This document shows positions 11,090 through 21,262 of a DNA stretch of 64,000 nucleotides, piece after piece (the first letter of the stretch is position 1; every line of letters begins with the position of its first letter). The stretch spans positions 1,118,001 through 1,182,000 of the forward strand of contig NC_087073.1 in assembly GCF_026151205.1 (NCBI RefSeq). The letters are read 5' to 3'. The notes under the pieces are model-generated. The model was not told the origin of the DNA and did no database searches. It saw nothing but the letters and a program-made list of their open reading frames with translations. This DNA is from Bolinopsis microptera. Its lineage: Eukaryota > Ctenophora > Tentaculata > Lobata > Bolinopsidae. Both the position numbers and the translations under genes were made by a program.

Positions 11090-12674
11090 GTGTTCTGATG
11101 TGGTTTTTGACCCTAACCTTGAATCAGTGTTTGTCTCCATAACAAATGTTGGCAGGCCCCAAACAGTTGGTGTCCTATACAGACCACCTGGTGGATCTGA
11201 CAAAGATGCCCTACACGAAGTTGAGAGCCTTCTTAATCAGGTTCCTGATAGGAACGTTATCCTGCTTGGAGATTTCAACTTTAATCTATTTAATAAAGGC
11301 TCTGCCAGCTTTGAAAACATCTTATATGGAAATAACTTCATCCCACTTATATCACTGGCAACGCACCATAAACCAGGCTGTGTCCCATCGCTTATTGACA
11401 ATATTCTGACAAACTCCACTGACAATATTGTGTCAGCTGGACTACTGGATACCAGGGTTTCGCATCACTCTCCAATTTTCTGTATTCTCGAATGTAGCAT
11501 GCCTGAAGAACCAGAACTTGACCCTTGTAAACCAAAATACGACTACTGTGAATCTAATATGACCAAACAAATTTTTGTGGGCAGGTGTGCTACAACGTAG
11601 AAAACTTTGAAATTTTTGCAAATAAGATACAACTTTTGATCAAAGAAAACTTTTTAATTGAATCTGAATCGTTCAAAAAGTCAAAAAGAAATATGATTGC
11701 AAACCCTTGGATCACACCAGGGATCATTGCATCAGTGAAAAAGAAAGAATATCTTTACAAGCAGTGGAAGAGTACAATTAAGGAACCCAACCCTCTTGGA
11801 ATTAGAATTAGAATTAGAATTAGAATTAGAATCAAATTTTCTTGGAGACTCTGATCTATACTTAACCTATAGTAAATTCCGTCGACAGTTAAAATACATT
11901 ATCAGATCTGCCAAGAAATTGTACTATTGCAGAAAATTCTCAAAAGTCTCAGGTAATATGAAGCAAACATGGGCACTGATCAATGAACTGAGGGGAAAAA
12001 CAAAAACTGGAATAAAGGCCTCGTTCAAAATAGATGGTAGTTTAGTAAAAGACAAGCGTGTCATATCGAATGGCTTTAACATGTTCTTCTCTTCCATTGC
12101 AGGTAAACTTAATGCGAAGCTCTGCTCCTCCAAACCAATAAGTCGTGACACAGCTTGCCAGAGGCCCCTTAATTATAAGAACTACTTTAACAAAAGAGTT
12201 ACCAACAGTATGTTCTTAAACCCCTGTGACTCTGAGGAAATCGAAAAAATTGTTAAAACCTTCCAGGGTGACAAGGCTAGTGACATATCAATAGCTGTTC
12301 TTAAGAAATGTTGCACTACAATCTCTAGGCACCTAGCTGGTTTCCTCAACTCATTCATGAAGCTGGGTCTATTTCCAAATATTCTCAAAATAGGTAAGGT
12401 CACCCCCGTATTTAAGAAAGGAGACCCACAGCTGTTTGATAACTACAGGCCTATATCCATTCTACCTATCTTTGGTAAGATATTTGAAAAAGTAATTTAC
12501 TGCCGACTATATAGCTTCTTTACTTCACATATGGTCATATACGATAAACAGTTTGGATTCAGATCCAACCACTCAACGGCACATGCCATCAATTACTCCA
12601 TTGACCACATTCTTAAAAATCTAGAAAGTAAGAATCATGTAATTGGCATATTCATTGACTTAAGCAAAGCGTTT
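11090..12674 (+). pseudogene. LINE-B segment 1: endonuclease and N-terminal RT, broken
   Basis: A 5'-truncated LINE ORF2 that begins inside the endonuclease. Visible motifs are GVLYRPPGGSD, ILLGDFNFNL, LIDNILTNS and SHHSPIF, then KQTWALINELRGK, VFKKGDP, NYRPISILPIFGK and FGFRSNHSTAHA. The segment ends at IDLSKAF. Breaks include a frameshift near 11585-11600 and an expanded (ATTAGA)n hexamer run at about 11800-11835 that reads as Arg-Ile repeats in one frame and Glu-Leu in another. The sequence stops at 12674, where LINE-C is inserted. The rest of the RT resumes at 18827. Region 10875-11090 shows no clear coding. Confidence 0.9.
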
Positions 12675-12752
12675 CAATGAAACGAAAAGTTTTCAATGAA
12701 ACGAAAAGTTTTCAATGAAACGAAAAGTTTTCAATGAAACGAAAAGTTTTAT
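12675..12752. repeat. LINE-C 3' terminal tandem repeat, 19 bp x 4
   Basis: Four copies of CAATGAAACGAAAAGTTTT in plus orientation, at the 3' end of minus-strand LINE-C. Short terminal repeats instead of poly(A) are typical of CR1/L2-type LINEs. LINE-B (AAAATACTTTGTTTTACT) and LINE-D (TATTTGTTTTATTCTGAA) end in their own 18-bp versions. Confidence 0.9.
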
Positions 12753-13324
12753 TTTACATTCCTTTAATCATAAATAAAATAAGAGCTTAAACCACGAATT
12801 AGTTAGCTAGAAGTAAACTTGAGGAAATATTTTTGGTGATTGTATATAATTATTTAAAAAACTTTATTTGGTTGTTAGTATTTTAATTATGGTAAGTGGT
12901 TGAATTTAGTGAGACAAGGTCAGTTTCTCTATTATCTTAGAAAAATTTCTACTTTACAGTAGGCAATGCTGAGTGGCAGGAATGAGGGACCAAAACGCTT
13001 GGGGCTAACAATGACCCATTTACAAACCACTTCAGACATGGTAATGATGTCATTTATGCTTAATTCGTCTGAAACTGACCCTACTGCACTTGTAACATTC
13101 TATAAAAATCTCTTCTAAAATAGGTATAAAAATGCATAACACAAAACACACAAACAAAATGTTATAATCCTTATATAATAAATTTCTATAGAACTTTTAA
13201 ATTTCTATAAAACTAATAAACCTATATATATATTCATTTTGCACCCAGAGAAAGATGTGATCACAGAGGTAGTTTCGATATTATGTTCATGACAAGGTAT
13301 GGGGCTGCTGCAAGTTATATTTTG
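12753..13324 (-). other. LINE-C 3' UTR
   Basis: AT-rich non-coding stretch between the ORF2 stop and the terminal repeats. No further gene is seen. Confidence 0.7.
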
Positions 13325-16300
13325 CTAAGATATTACCGCTTTTTCAAGCTTAAGTAATCTAGGCAAGGTCAATTTTAAAGTTTTTGAATTTTGTCGAACG
13401 CTGTTTAAGGCTAAGTTCCAGTCATTTGGTTCTCCTTCCTTTTGAGTGTGAGTGATGGTGATTCTTATGGATGATTTGAGGTGATTGGGCTTATAACAGG
13501 TGAATGTAGTTAGCATGAGATTTTGTCGTACTGTATTCCATATTGTCCCTGCTCTGTATATGTAGCTGTCTGATGGTTTAGGTGTGAGAATGAGGGTCTC
13601 TTTGCCAAGTCTGCCAGATGTTTCAAAGAGGGAGTATAGTGATATAGGGGTTCTATATTTCAAGACCTTGAAGATGTCATTAATACAATGGTAGAAGTAC
13701 AGATTATGCACATTCATGATTTCATGAGTGTTGAAGAGGGGTTTTGTATGCTCCTTTCTGTAGAATTCCTTGCCCAAGATTTGCTCCCCGTAGGGTCTGC
13801 ATCGTGCACTAGTTTTAAATTTATCCAAGTATGCTTCTTTATCTCAAACATTATGCGGGCACACATTTTCTGTGCTTTGAACAGAGGTTCAAGTTTTTTG
13901 TTAGATGCCCCTCCCCAGACAGTTATACCATATGCAAGATAGCTTTCAAACAGAGTGTGATATAGATCTTTATGGAGTGATGTGGGAATGTTATCTTTAA
14001 TTCTATTTAGCATGCCACAGCAGCTGGCTAGTTTTTTTGCTAATTTCCTTCTATGTGCGTTCCAGTTTAGGTCTTCATCGATTGTTACACCTAAGAATTT
14101 AGTTTCATGTACTCTCTCCAAGGGTATGCCATTGATATTGATTTCTTGATCAGAGGGTGTATCTTCATCTTTGTTGGATCGAGAGTTTGAGAATTCAAGG
14201 TAACAGCTCTTGCCAGTGTTTATGTGAAGTTTATTGGCAAGCATGTAGCGGTGTACGGAATTTAGGACTTCATTGGCTTTTTTGTATGCTAGGTTTTTAC
14301 TTTTTGCAGCGACGAAGATATTTGTGTCATCAGCAAATAGAACAAATTTAGAGTTCTTTTCAGAGTTTGTAAGATCGTTTATGTAAATTAAGAACAGAAG
14401 GGGCCCTAAGCAGCTCCCTTGTGGCACTCCAAAAAGCACAGGTAGAGTATCAGATATTTCATTGAGCACACCAACATATTGTTTACGGTCGGAAAGATAA
14501 CTTTCCAGGAGTTTGTGTGCCCGTCCTCTGATCCCGTATGTGTTTAATTTTTTGAGAAGTATTGAGTGATCTATTGTATCAAATGCTTTACTTAGGTCGA
14601 TAAAGATTCCTAAAACATGATTACCGGCTTTGAGTGACTGCTGAATGTGGTGAATAGAGTAGTTGAGTGCATGTGATGTTGAATGACCCTTTCGGAACCC
14701 AAACTGGCTATCGTGCAGTATTCCCTGACTCGAGAGAAAACCATAAAGCCGTGAGTAGATAACCTTTTCAAAAATTTTACCGAAAATTGGGAGAGTGGAA
14801 ATTGGACGATAATTTTGTAAGTGTTCTTCGTTATCTTTTTTGTAGATGGGGCTAATTTTACCTATCTTAAGGATGGCGGGAAAGCATCCTGTTGACATAA
14901 GGTTGTTGTATTGTATGGAAAGCACTGGGCTGAGAATGTGTGAGGCCTTTTTAATAACACTGATGGGGAAATCACTAGCTTTGCCATTTTGTAGCTCAGA
15001 AATGATATGAGATATTTCACTCTCAGTGCAGTCTGTTAAGTACATCGAATTTGGGTTAGTTTTTGGTAAAAATTCAACAAATGAAGGAAGTGGCTCAATT
15101 TTCATTTCCCCATCAACTTGTTCATTCAATTTCGACGCTATTGAGGCAAAGTACTCATTAAATTTGTTGGCTATGAGTCTACGTTCTGTGATGCGTACTC
15201 CGTCGACACAGAATTGAGGCTTTATGGTTTTTTTGCATTTTCCTCTTAATTCATTGATAACTTCCCAAGTCTTTTTGCTGTCTCCTTGATGATCCATAAT
15301 CTTAGTACAGTAATATTTCTTTTTTTGACTTTTTATTACACCTTTAAGACATCGACGATAGTTTGAAAATTTTGTGTGGAGATCAATATTTCCATCTGGA
15401 CTAAATTCTTTTGACGTTTTCGAGGCTATCCAGTCATCATACAGCTCCTCTTTAGTTGAAATAGCTTCTGAAATTCCATCTGTCATCCAATTCAAGGATT
15501 GTTAACTGGATTTCTTTTGGAGACTTTGGGTTTATCTAGTTTGCAGTTAGAGTCAATTGTATGTGTGAAGATGTTAAAGAAGGTTTCAAAGTTGGTACTG
15601 TTTGCCATGATGTCTTCTTTGGATTCAAGGTCTGTAATTAAAGTATCAACATTTTTCTTGGAGAAGCTGTAGTGTTGGAGTAGCTTTTGGTCTGAAGAAG
15701 TTTCGTTCATAGGCATGCAAAGGTTGAACATGGCTATGATTGGTTTGTGGTGGGAATTCATATCATCAATTACCCCAGACATCGTGACGTGTTCAATGTC
15801 GTTGGTGAGTATATTGTCTATGCAGGAATGTTGGTGAATGTTTGTGGAATGAGTTGGTAATGAGATGAGCGGAAAGAATCCCAATGAAAGAAACAAATTT
15901 TCAAATTTTTGAGTTGTGGGATTTGTTCTCTTTAGAAGGTCAAAGTTGTAGTCTCCCAAAATTATAGATTTTATGTCTTTGGGGAAGAGTGACTTCAGGT
16001 GTGTCAACTCATTGAGAAACTCTTTCGAGTCCCCATTGGGTGATCTATAAACCACACCAACATTAACTTTTTCACTCCCTTTATTGACAGTAACAAAGAG
16101 TGATTCAAGGTTTTTAGTTGTACTGATAAGCTTGTCGTTTATGGTTGCATTGAAGGAACAGTGGATATATAAACAGACACCTGTTCCTTTTGTTTTATTT
16201 GGAATTTTATCATTATAGAAATGCGAGTAGTTGCTTAATTTGTACAGATCACCTTTGTTTTGATTAACATTTGTTTCAGCAAGAGCAATAGCTGAGTAGG

Positions 16301-16739
16301 TAAGTTTTTGCATGCTCATTTCTGCAGAAAAGGAGTCAAAGTTGGATAGATTTCCATCTATATTGTAGAACATTGTGCTAAAATCAGAGTTATTAGGGAC
16401 CTTTTCATGGACTGATTTAAGTTTGTAACTCTTACAGTTTTCCAAAATTGTGGATGCTTGGTTAATACAGTCAAAAGACTCCAGGAAGTCTTCTGAGTAG
16501 AACTTATCATCAGACTCTTTTTCAAGTCCTATGAGTTCCTTAAAGGGATTGTAGATCATGACACTAATACTATAGCAGTTGGTACATAAGTGTCCAGAGC
16601 CTCCTTGGCTAAATTTTGAATTTTTGAAGCATAATTTGTGTATTATTTTGGGACAATTTTGACATTCCAAGTATCCTTGACCAATAAGGACGTTTTTGTT
16701 GCAGCAGTCGCATATTTCTCGTTTGATTGATGGAGTCAT
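13325..16739 (-). pseudogene. LINE-C ORF2: zinc finger, AP endonuclease, RT; two frameshifts
   Basis: Closely related to the intact LINE-D ORF2. The N-terminus carries a PHD-like zinc finger (CDCCNKN, LECQNCPKIIHKLCF, LCTNC), then an endonuclease (LAETNVNQ, GVVYRSPNGDS, IILGDYNFDL, CIDNILTN, SHHKPI). The RT follows with NYRPISTLPIFGKIFEK, FGFRKGHSTSHA, IDLSKAFDTIDH, GVPQGSCLGPLLF and FADDTNIF. Comparison with LINE-D places one frameshift near 15493, between the endonuclease and the RT, and another near 13800 in the C-terminal region. The RT core is intact, but no full-length protein can be made. The ATG sits 4 bases after the ORF1 stop. Confidence 0.92.
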
Positions 16740-16743
16740 TTAT

Positions 16744-18732
16744 CTATACAGGGTTTGGTGGGCCACCTCTGAGTGCGTTAGAATATAACCTACTGCTTGA
16801 TAATTTAGTTTTACTAGATTTAAATTGAAAGATGCAGCGTTTTAATAGGACAACAAGGATGCTGGTGCCTTTTCTATTGAGATGGAGTTCATCTCCAACA
16901 TCAGTCTTTGCAAGATCATAATCTAAAAGATTTGTTCGCTTGTCTAGGAACTTGATAAAACCTTCAACTAGGATAACTTTAAGGTCACACTGGCATAAAT
17001 CTTCAGCAATAAATCTATTAAACATAAAAATTCTACGGTTCTTGTCGTGTGATTTTGTGGGAAGTACTGGACATATGAATATTTTACATTTAGGGTTGTA
17101 CTTCCTTATCAGACTAAGTTTTGTTTTATATTGCTTATAAAGTTCTTTGACCTTTTGGTCGGTGACTTTGTTCTTGAGGTCATTAGTGCCCACCATTAGC
17201 ACAACATTACGGTATGATGTGCATGATAGTGGGTCTATCGAGTCTATTGTAGGAGCCCAAGATCTGAGGCCAGGGGTCGACTCTCCAAGTTTACCTTTGC
17301 CGCTTCCGAATGTTATAGGCCCAAAGTTAGAATCCCCTACGAGAATAGTTGAGTTGAAGTTTGACCAATGGATGGCCCTGAATGTAAGGCTGAAGCGAAT
17401 GCCGTCAGAGACAGAATCATCATCTTCTTCTTTGATGGTGTGTTTGAAGAAGTCTTGACTATGCCTAGTCATCTGGTACATGCTTCTGCTATTACATTTG
17501 ACAGTCATTGTTTCGTCAGACTGTAAGTTCCTAAACTGAAGGTGACGTGGGATCCCTAGAGATATGGTGAAGATAGATGACTTAGGGTCAATGTCCCCCT
17601 CATTGTCTGCGTGTTCTGGGAGAGTTGACTCCTTATCATCATACATGTTCACTAGGCAAGAGTTTAGTATGTAGTGGTGCCTTTCCTCTTGGTGTGAAGA
17701 CCCATACTCATTGTTGAGACGCTCCATCAGTTTCTTGATGGGTTCAGGCATCTCCAAAGGGTTTGACTTTGAACCCATGTACTTGTAGTGCTCTCCATAT
17801 TGAAGTACATTTCTTTGCCCCTCTATTGAGAAGTCTGCAATTTGATTCTGTAGCATGTTCATGAGGTCGCTCTCTTCTTTCTCTGTGATGTAGCCTTCTA
17901 GCTGGTTTTCTACATGCTTTATATCAGGAACCAAGTTGATTGAACTGACATTTTCTACTTGAATTGGGGCCCTCCTAGGGGGTTGTGGTGGTTGTGGAGG
18001 ATTGTAGTCGTTCATTTGAGGAGGAGGAGGACGGTTAGGAGTGTTCTTTAAGGATGCTATGTTTTGGGTTAGCTCTGTCAGCTGATGTTGTATCGATGAA
18101 ATGAAGTCAGTCGTGGGTTGGGTAATATGCTTCATTTTCTGCTCTACTATACCCTCCAGGGACTCAATTACCTCAGCCGAGATTTGGTTTGCATAGCAAG
18201 TTGTTTGCAATGCGTTTGCTAACTTAGCAGACTTATGATTCTTTGGTCTTGGGTATGGGGCAACAAAGCACCAGGGACAGCCCCAATTGGGAAGCAATGA
18301 ATCAATCCCCTTCTGGGTAAGATCTGTACCATTCAAGTTTGCACATAGAGAGTGCCAAACTTGGCCACAGTCCTTACAGGTCAAAAGCCAAGACTTACCC
18401 CCAGAGGTTCTGCAGCAGGGGCATTTAGACTTGGTGACTTTGTGTTTTGGCTTTGATGTGCTGTTGCTGTCATCACTAACATTTCCTTCAGACTCTGACA
18501 CTGATGTCGCCAGAGGTGAAGCACGGCCACTTTTGAGGAGTGACGTCTGTAGGAGGCTCTTATTGCTGGGGGTTCTTTCAAAGGTAGAGTTCAGGATTAC
18601 ACTTCGCTTCTCACTTTCACTCTTGGATGATCTGGTTCTTTTATCTGGGTGGGGGCTCATCAAGGAGATGGGGGTCCTAGGTGAGTTTCTGTCAAGTCTT
18701 TTTCCGCTCATATTATTGAGAATATTGATCAC
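16744..18732 (-). CDS. LINE-C ORF1: PHD finger, AlkB-like dioxygenase, SGNH hydrolase
   Basis: Intact, 662 residues. Residues 103-155: PHD finger (CPCC, LLTCKDC, WHSLC, CPWC). A Pro-rich linker lies at about 230-255. Residues about 275-455 form an AlkB-type 2OG-Fe(II) domain: NSCLVNMYDD, iron ligands H374 and D376 (LPEHADNEGD), the SLGIPRHLQFR strand, distal ligand H431 (FFKHTI), and 2OG-binding arginines in RFSLTFR (446-452). Residues 463-640 form an SGNH hydrolase: GDSN (Ser468), GTND (515-518), DELH (Asp614, His617). From family knowledge, PHD and esterase domains are known in CR1-type ORF1 proteins, and AlkB enzymes demethylate nucleic-acid bases. It is inferred that the protein binds, and might repair, LINE RNA. 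All visible catalytic residues are kept although ORF2 is broken. Confidence 0.88.
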   Translation of the reverse strand: MINILNNMSGKRLDRNSPRTPISLMSPHPDKRTRSSKSESEKRSVILNSTFERTPSNKSLLQTSLLKSGRASPLATSVSESEGNVSDDSNSTSKPKHKVTKSKCPCCRTSGGKSWLLTCKDCGQVWHSLCANLNGTDLTQKGIDSLLPNWGCPWCFVAPYPRPKNHKSAKLANALQTTCYANQISAEVIESLEGIVEQKMKHITQPTTDFISSIQHQLTELTQNIASLKNTPNRPPPPQMNDYNPPQPPQPPRRAPIQVENVSSINLVPDIKHVENQLEGYITEKEESDLMNMLQNQIADFSIEGQRNVLQYGEHYKYMGSKSNPLEMPEPIKKLMERLNNEYGSSHQEERHHYILNSCLVNMYDDKESTLPEHADNEGDIDPKSSIFTISLGIPRHLQFRNLQSDETMTVKCNSRSMYQMTRHSQDFFKHTIKEEDDDSVSDGIRFSLTFRAIHWSNFNSTILVGDSNFGPITFGSGKGKLGESTPGLRSWAPTIDSIDPLSCTSYRNVVLMVGTNDLKNKVTDQKVKELYKQYKTKLSLIRKYNPKCKIFICPVLPTKSHDKNRRIFMFNRFIAEDLCQCDLKVILVEGFIKFLDKRTNLLDYDLAKTDVGDELHLNRKGTSILVVLLKRCIFQFKSSKTKLSSSRLYSNALRGGPPNPV

Positions 18733-18826
18733 GGGGATGTGCTGAGTGCCCTCTGGGCTGCCACCACCGGCGAATTAGCTGCACCTGAAATGAGTAGATC
18801 ATGGGTGGACGTCTGATTTATAATGG
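18733..18826 (-). other. LINE-C 5' UTR and junction with LINE-B
   Basis: Short GC-richer leader upstream of the ORF1 ATG, ending at the LINE-B sequence that resumes with ACAATCGACCAC (TIDH). Confidence 0.6.
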
Positions 18827-20114
18827 ATAAATCACAATCGACCACAGAAAATTACTTGTCAAACTTGAACACTATGGCATAAGAGGGCCCTGTCTTGACC
18901 TAATTGAAAGCTATTTGTGTAACCGACAGCAGTATGTTGATTTCCAAAATACACACTCTGATCACTGCAAAATTGAATATGGGGTACCACAGGGATCAGT
19001 TCTAGGCCCTCTCCTCTTCTTACTCTACATTAATGACATTACCAACTCTAGCAAACTTGGACACTTCATACTGTTTGCAGATGACACGAACATATAAATT
19101 GTTGCTGGAAAAACTGAACAAGAAGCCTATTTGAATGCTAATAAAGTACTTGAATCTGTAAATGACTATATGGAATCTAACTTGCTGCACATTAACCAAA
19201 GCAAATCGGTCTACATGTTATTCAGACCTGGCCGGTACTCGTCCTGTGCACGTGCTCGTGAATATGGCTCTGAGAACTCACTCACGTTATCAGGCAACAC
19301 GCTTACACGAGTAGATAAAGTGAGATTCCTTGGTGTTATCATAGACCATGAACTATCCTGGGAACCCCAACTAGATAACATAAAAAGTAAACTAACTACA
19401 AGTATAGCTATAATTAAACGTATTATGAAGTTTATTCCAGAAACAGAGTACCATAAGCTGTATGACTCCTTATTCAAGTCTCATATGAGCTACTGTATCA
19501 GTAGCTGGGGTGGTGTCACACCTTATAGACTATCTAAACTGTTCTCCATCCAAAAAAGATGTGTACGCCTTCTATTTGGAAGCAAACCAAGCTTTGACCG
19601 GGCAGAGTATTATGAAACATGTGCACGTGCAAGACCATACAGTGAACACATCGAAAAAAGGAGCTTTGCTTTGGAAAACACTAAGCCAATATTCACTACC
19701 GAGAAAATCATGTCAATCCACAACCTGTACACCCAACATATATCCACTGAACTGTTTAAAATCTTGAAACTGCATCAACCTATCTCTCTGACAAGTTTAT
19801 TCCAAACAAGTTCCAGAGCATGTAGCCAAACTATGCGGGTCCCCCGACACAAACTTGAAATTTCTAAACACAATTTTGTCTTCAAAGGTACGACTATATG
19901 GAACAGTTTGGTTGATAAAATATTCGACAAATGCACTCCTAATGAAAACAATGTCATGGTCCCTGGCTCTAGTAAATTTTCCGACCTTTCCTCCCCCATC
20001 TCAATTATCAAGAGCCGTATCAAAAAGCTCTTACTTGAAACCCAGCAATTGACAACACCTGGGCGTGAAATTGAGTGGCTCCCCCTAAATAGCTGGGGCA
20101 TTGAACCAGCTTAG
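18827..20114 (+). pseudogene. LINE-B segment 2: C-terminal RT
   Basis: Continuation of the ORF2 interrupted at 12674. It runs TIDH, KLEHYGIRGP, GVPQGSVLGPLLFLLYIND and FADDTNI, then a TAA stop at about 19096, then an open frame to 20114 (KVRFLGVIIDHELSW, YCISSWGG, CARARPYSEH, FKGTTIWNSL). The stop sits right after the YADD-equivalent box, so no functional RT is made even apart from the LINE-C insertion. The C-terminal frame of 327 residues is otherwise clean, so decay is recent. Confidence 0.9.
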
Positions 20115-20418
20115 TCAATCAGCATCCCATCCCTTGCATACAACTAATTACAAAAGCGCTAATTATACCTGTTTCAAAAGCATCCTGTCTGGAAGTTCCC
20201 TGACTGCCGTGTAAATCTTTGGATCTATTTTTGGATCTATTTTTATATTGATATGATTTTTATATACCTATATAGTATATATTCCTCGCATAATTTCCAT
20301 GTCCGCCTGAACAAACCTGGCACCATCAAATCTTACCTCTAGAAACCCCAGAACTCATCAAGCCTAGTCTGAATTCAAAACTAGTTGACCAGCTACGTAC
20401 AGTTTCCTGGACAACTGG
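20115..20418 (+). mobile_element. LINE-B 3' UTR, part 1
   Basis: Non-coding. From about 20250 it matches 31228-31398 nearly base for base. It is interrupted at 20418 by the LTR element and continues at 29123. ACTGG at 20414-20418 is the left target-site duplication of the LTR element. Confidence 0.88.
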
Positions 20419-20718
20419 TGTTAGATGGCCTCTAGTTGAACAATAAAACCCGTATTTGTCGTATGTACAAAACCTGTAAAACAAAATACTTTATTACATA
20501 ATAGAATAACTTTACCACCAAATTAAACCAATTCCAAATAAATACCTAATAACTAAACATTATAAATACTTACCGATTGGACGGTAGTGTGCTGCCAATG
20601 TTCCACTCCTCCCCAGTCCAATCGGTTATCCTCCTTTGCTTGTCATTGCTAGAAAAGGTAAACACGGTTAGAAGTATTCTGTCACGAAAGAGAGAGAAAA
20701 GTGTGAACAGTAATAACA
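20419..20718 (-). repeat. LTR (3' LTR of minus-strand element)
   Basis: 300 bp, starting TGTTAGATGG and ending AGTAATAACA, with inverted TGTTA/TAACA termini. It matches 28823-29122 with only two differences noticed (near 20459 and 20601). It is flanked on the left by ACTGG. The LTR contains a CAATCGGT..ACCGATTGG inverted motif. Confidence 0.93.
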
Positions 20719-20738
20719 TTCCCCGGTTTTCCTTTTCC
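20719..20738 (-). other. Polypurine tract of the LTR element
   Basis: On minus, GGAAAAGGAAAACCGGGGAA abuts the TG of the LTR. This is the plus-strand primer position expected next to a 3' LTR and fixes the element's orientation as minus. Confidence 0.75.
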
Positions 20739-20779
20739 AGCAATGCTAGCCCCAATTTCTCTCAAGATTGCACTGTTAA

Positions 20780-21262
20780 ATTACACAAAAATACGCTCGA
20801 AGATCCCGTCTGAGCTACAGCTGTCGTCAGATTATCACCCGCAGTGACCTATCTGGACGAATCCATTAAATAATTAAAAATACAGTCAACAACCCCGTTT
20901 GAGTTATAGCTGTCTTCAGATTATCACCCGCAGTGACCTATCTGGACGGATCCATTAAATAATTAAAATACAGTCAACAACCCCGTTTGAGTTTTAGCTG
21001 TCTTCAGATTATCACCCGCAGTGACCTATCTGGACGAATCCATTATATAATTAAAATACAGTCAACAACCCCGTTTGGGTTATAGCTGTCTTCAGATTAT
21101 CACCCGCAGTGACCTATCTGGACGAATCCATCAAATAATTAAATACGCTCAACAACCCTGTTGGAGCTACAGCTGTCTTCAGATTATCACCCGCAGTGAC
21201 CTATCAAGACGAAACTGTCAAACATTTTGATAATACACATAAATCATAAATACGCTCAACAA
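20780..21262. repeat. 88-bp tandem array, about 5.3 copies, internal to the LTR element
   Basis: The shared core TCAGATTATCACC followed by GCAGTGACCTATC recurs with TGTC at 20822, 20911, 21000, 21087 and 21174 (period 87-89). A further part-unit, AAATACGCTCAACAAC, ends at about 21262, where LINE-D begins. The unit resumes at 26883 beyond LINE-D, so the array predates LINE-D and belongs to the LTR element or an older satellite in it. Confidence 0.88.

Larger units (their letters stand above)
12675..18826 (-). mobile_element. LINE-C, near full-length CR1-like LINE inserted in LINE-B
   Basis: About 6.15 kb. The 5' UTR is near 18733-18826, ORF1 16744-18732, broken ORF2 13325-16739, the 3' UTR 12753-13324, and the terminal 19-bp repeats 12675-12752. 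The insertion splits the LINE-B RT between IDLSKAF (12674) and TIDH (18827). A few bases of the target are lost and there is no clear long target-site duplication. Confidence 0.9.

Noticed and set aside
20780-21262. 88-bp array as promoter monomers of LINE-D
   Set aside because: The same monomer continues on the far side of LINE-D at 26883, so the array is the insertion target, not the LINE's own 5' end.
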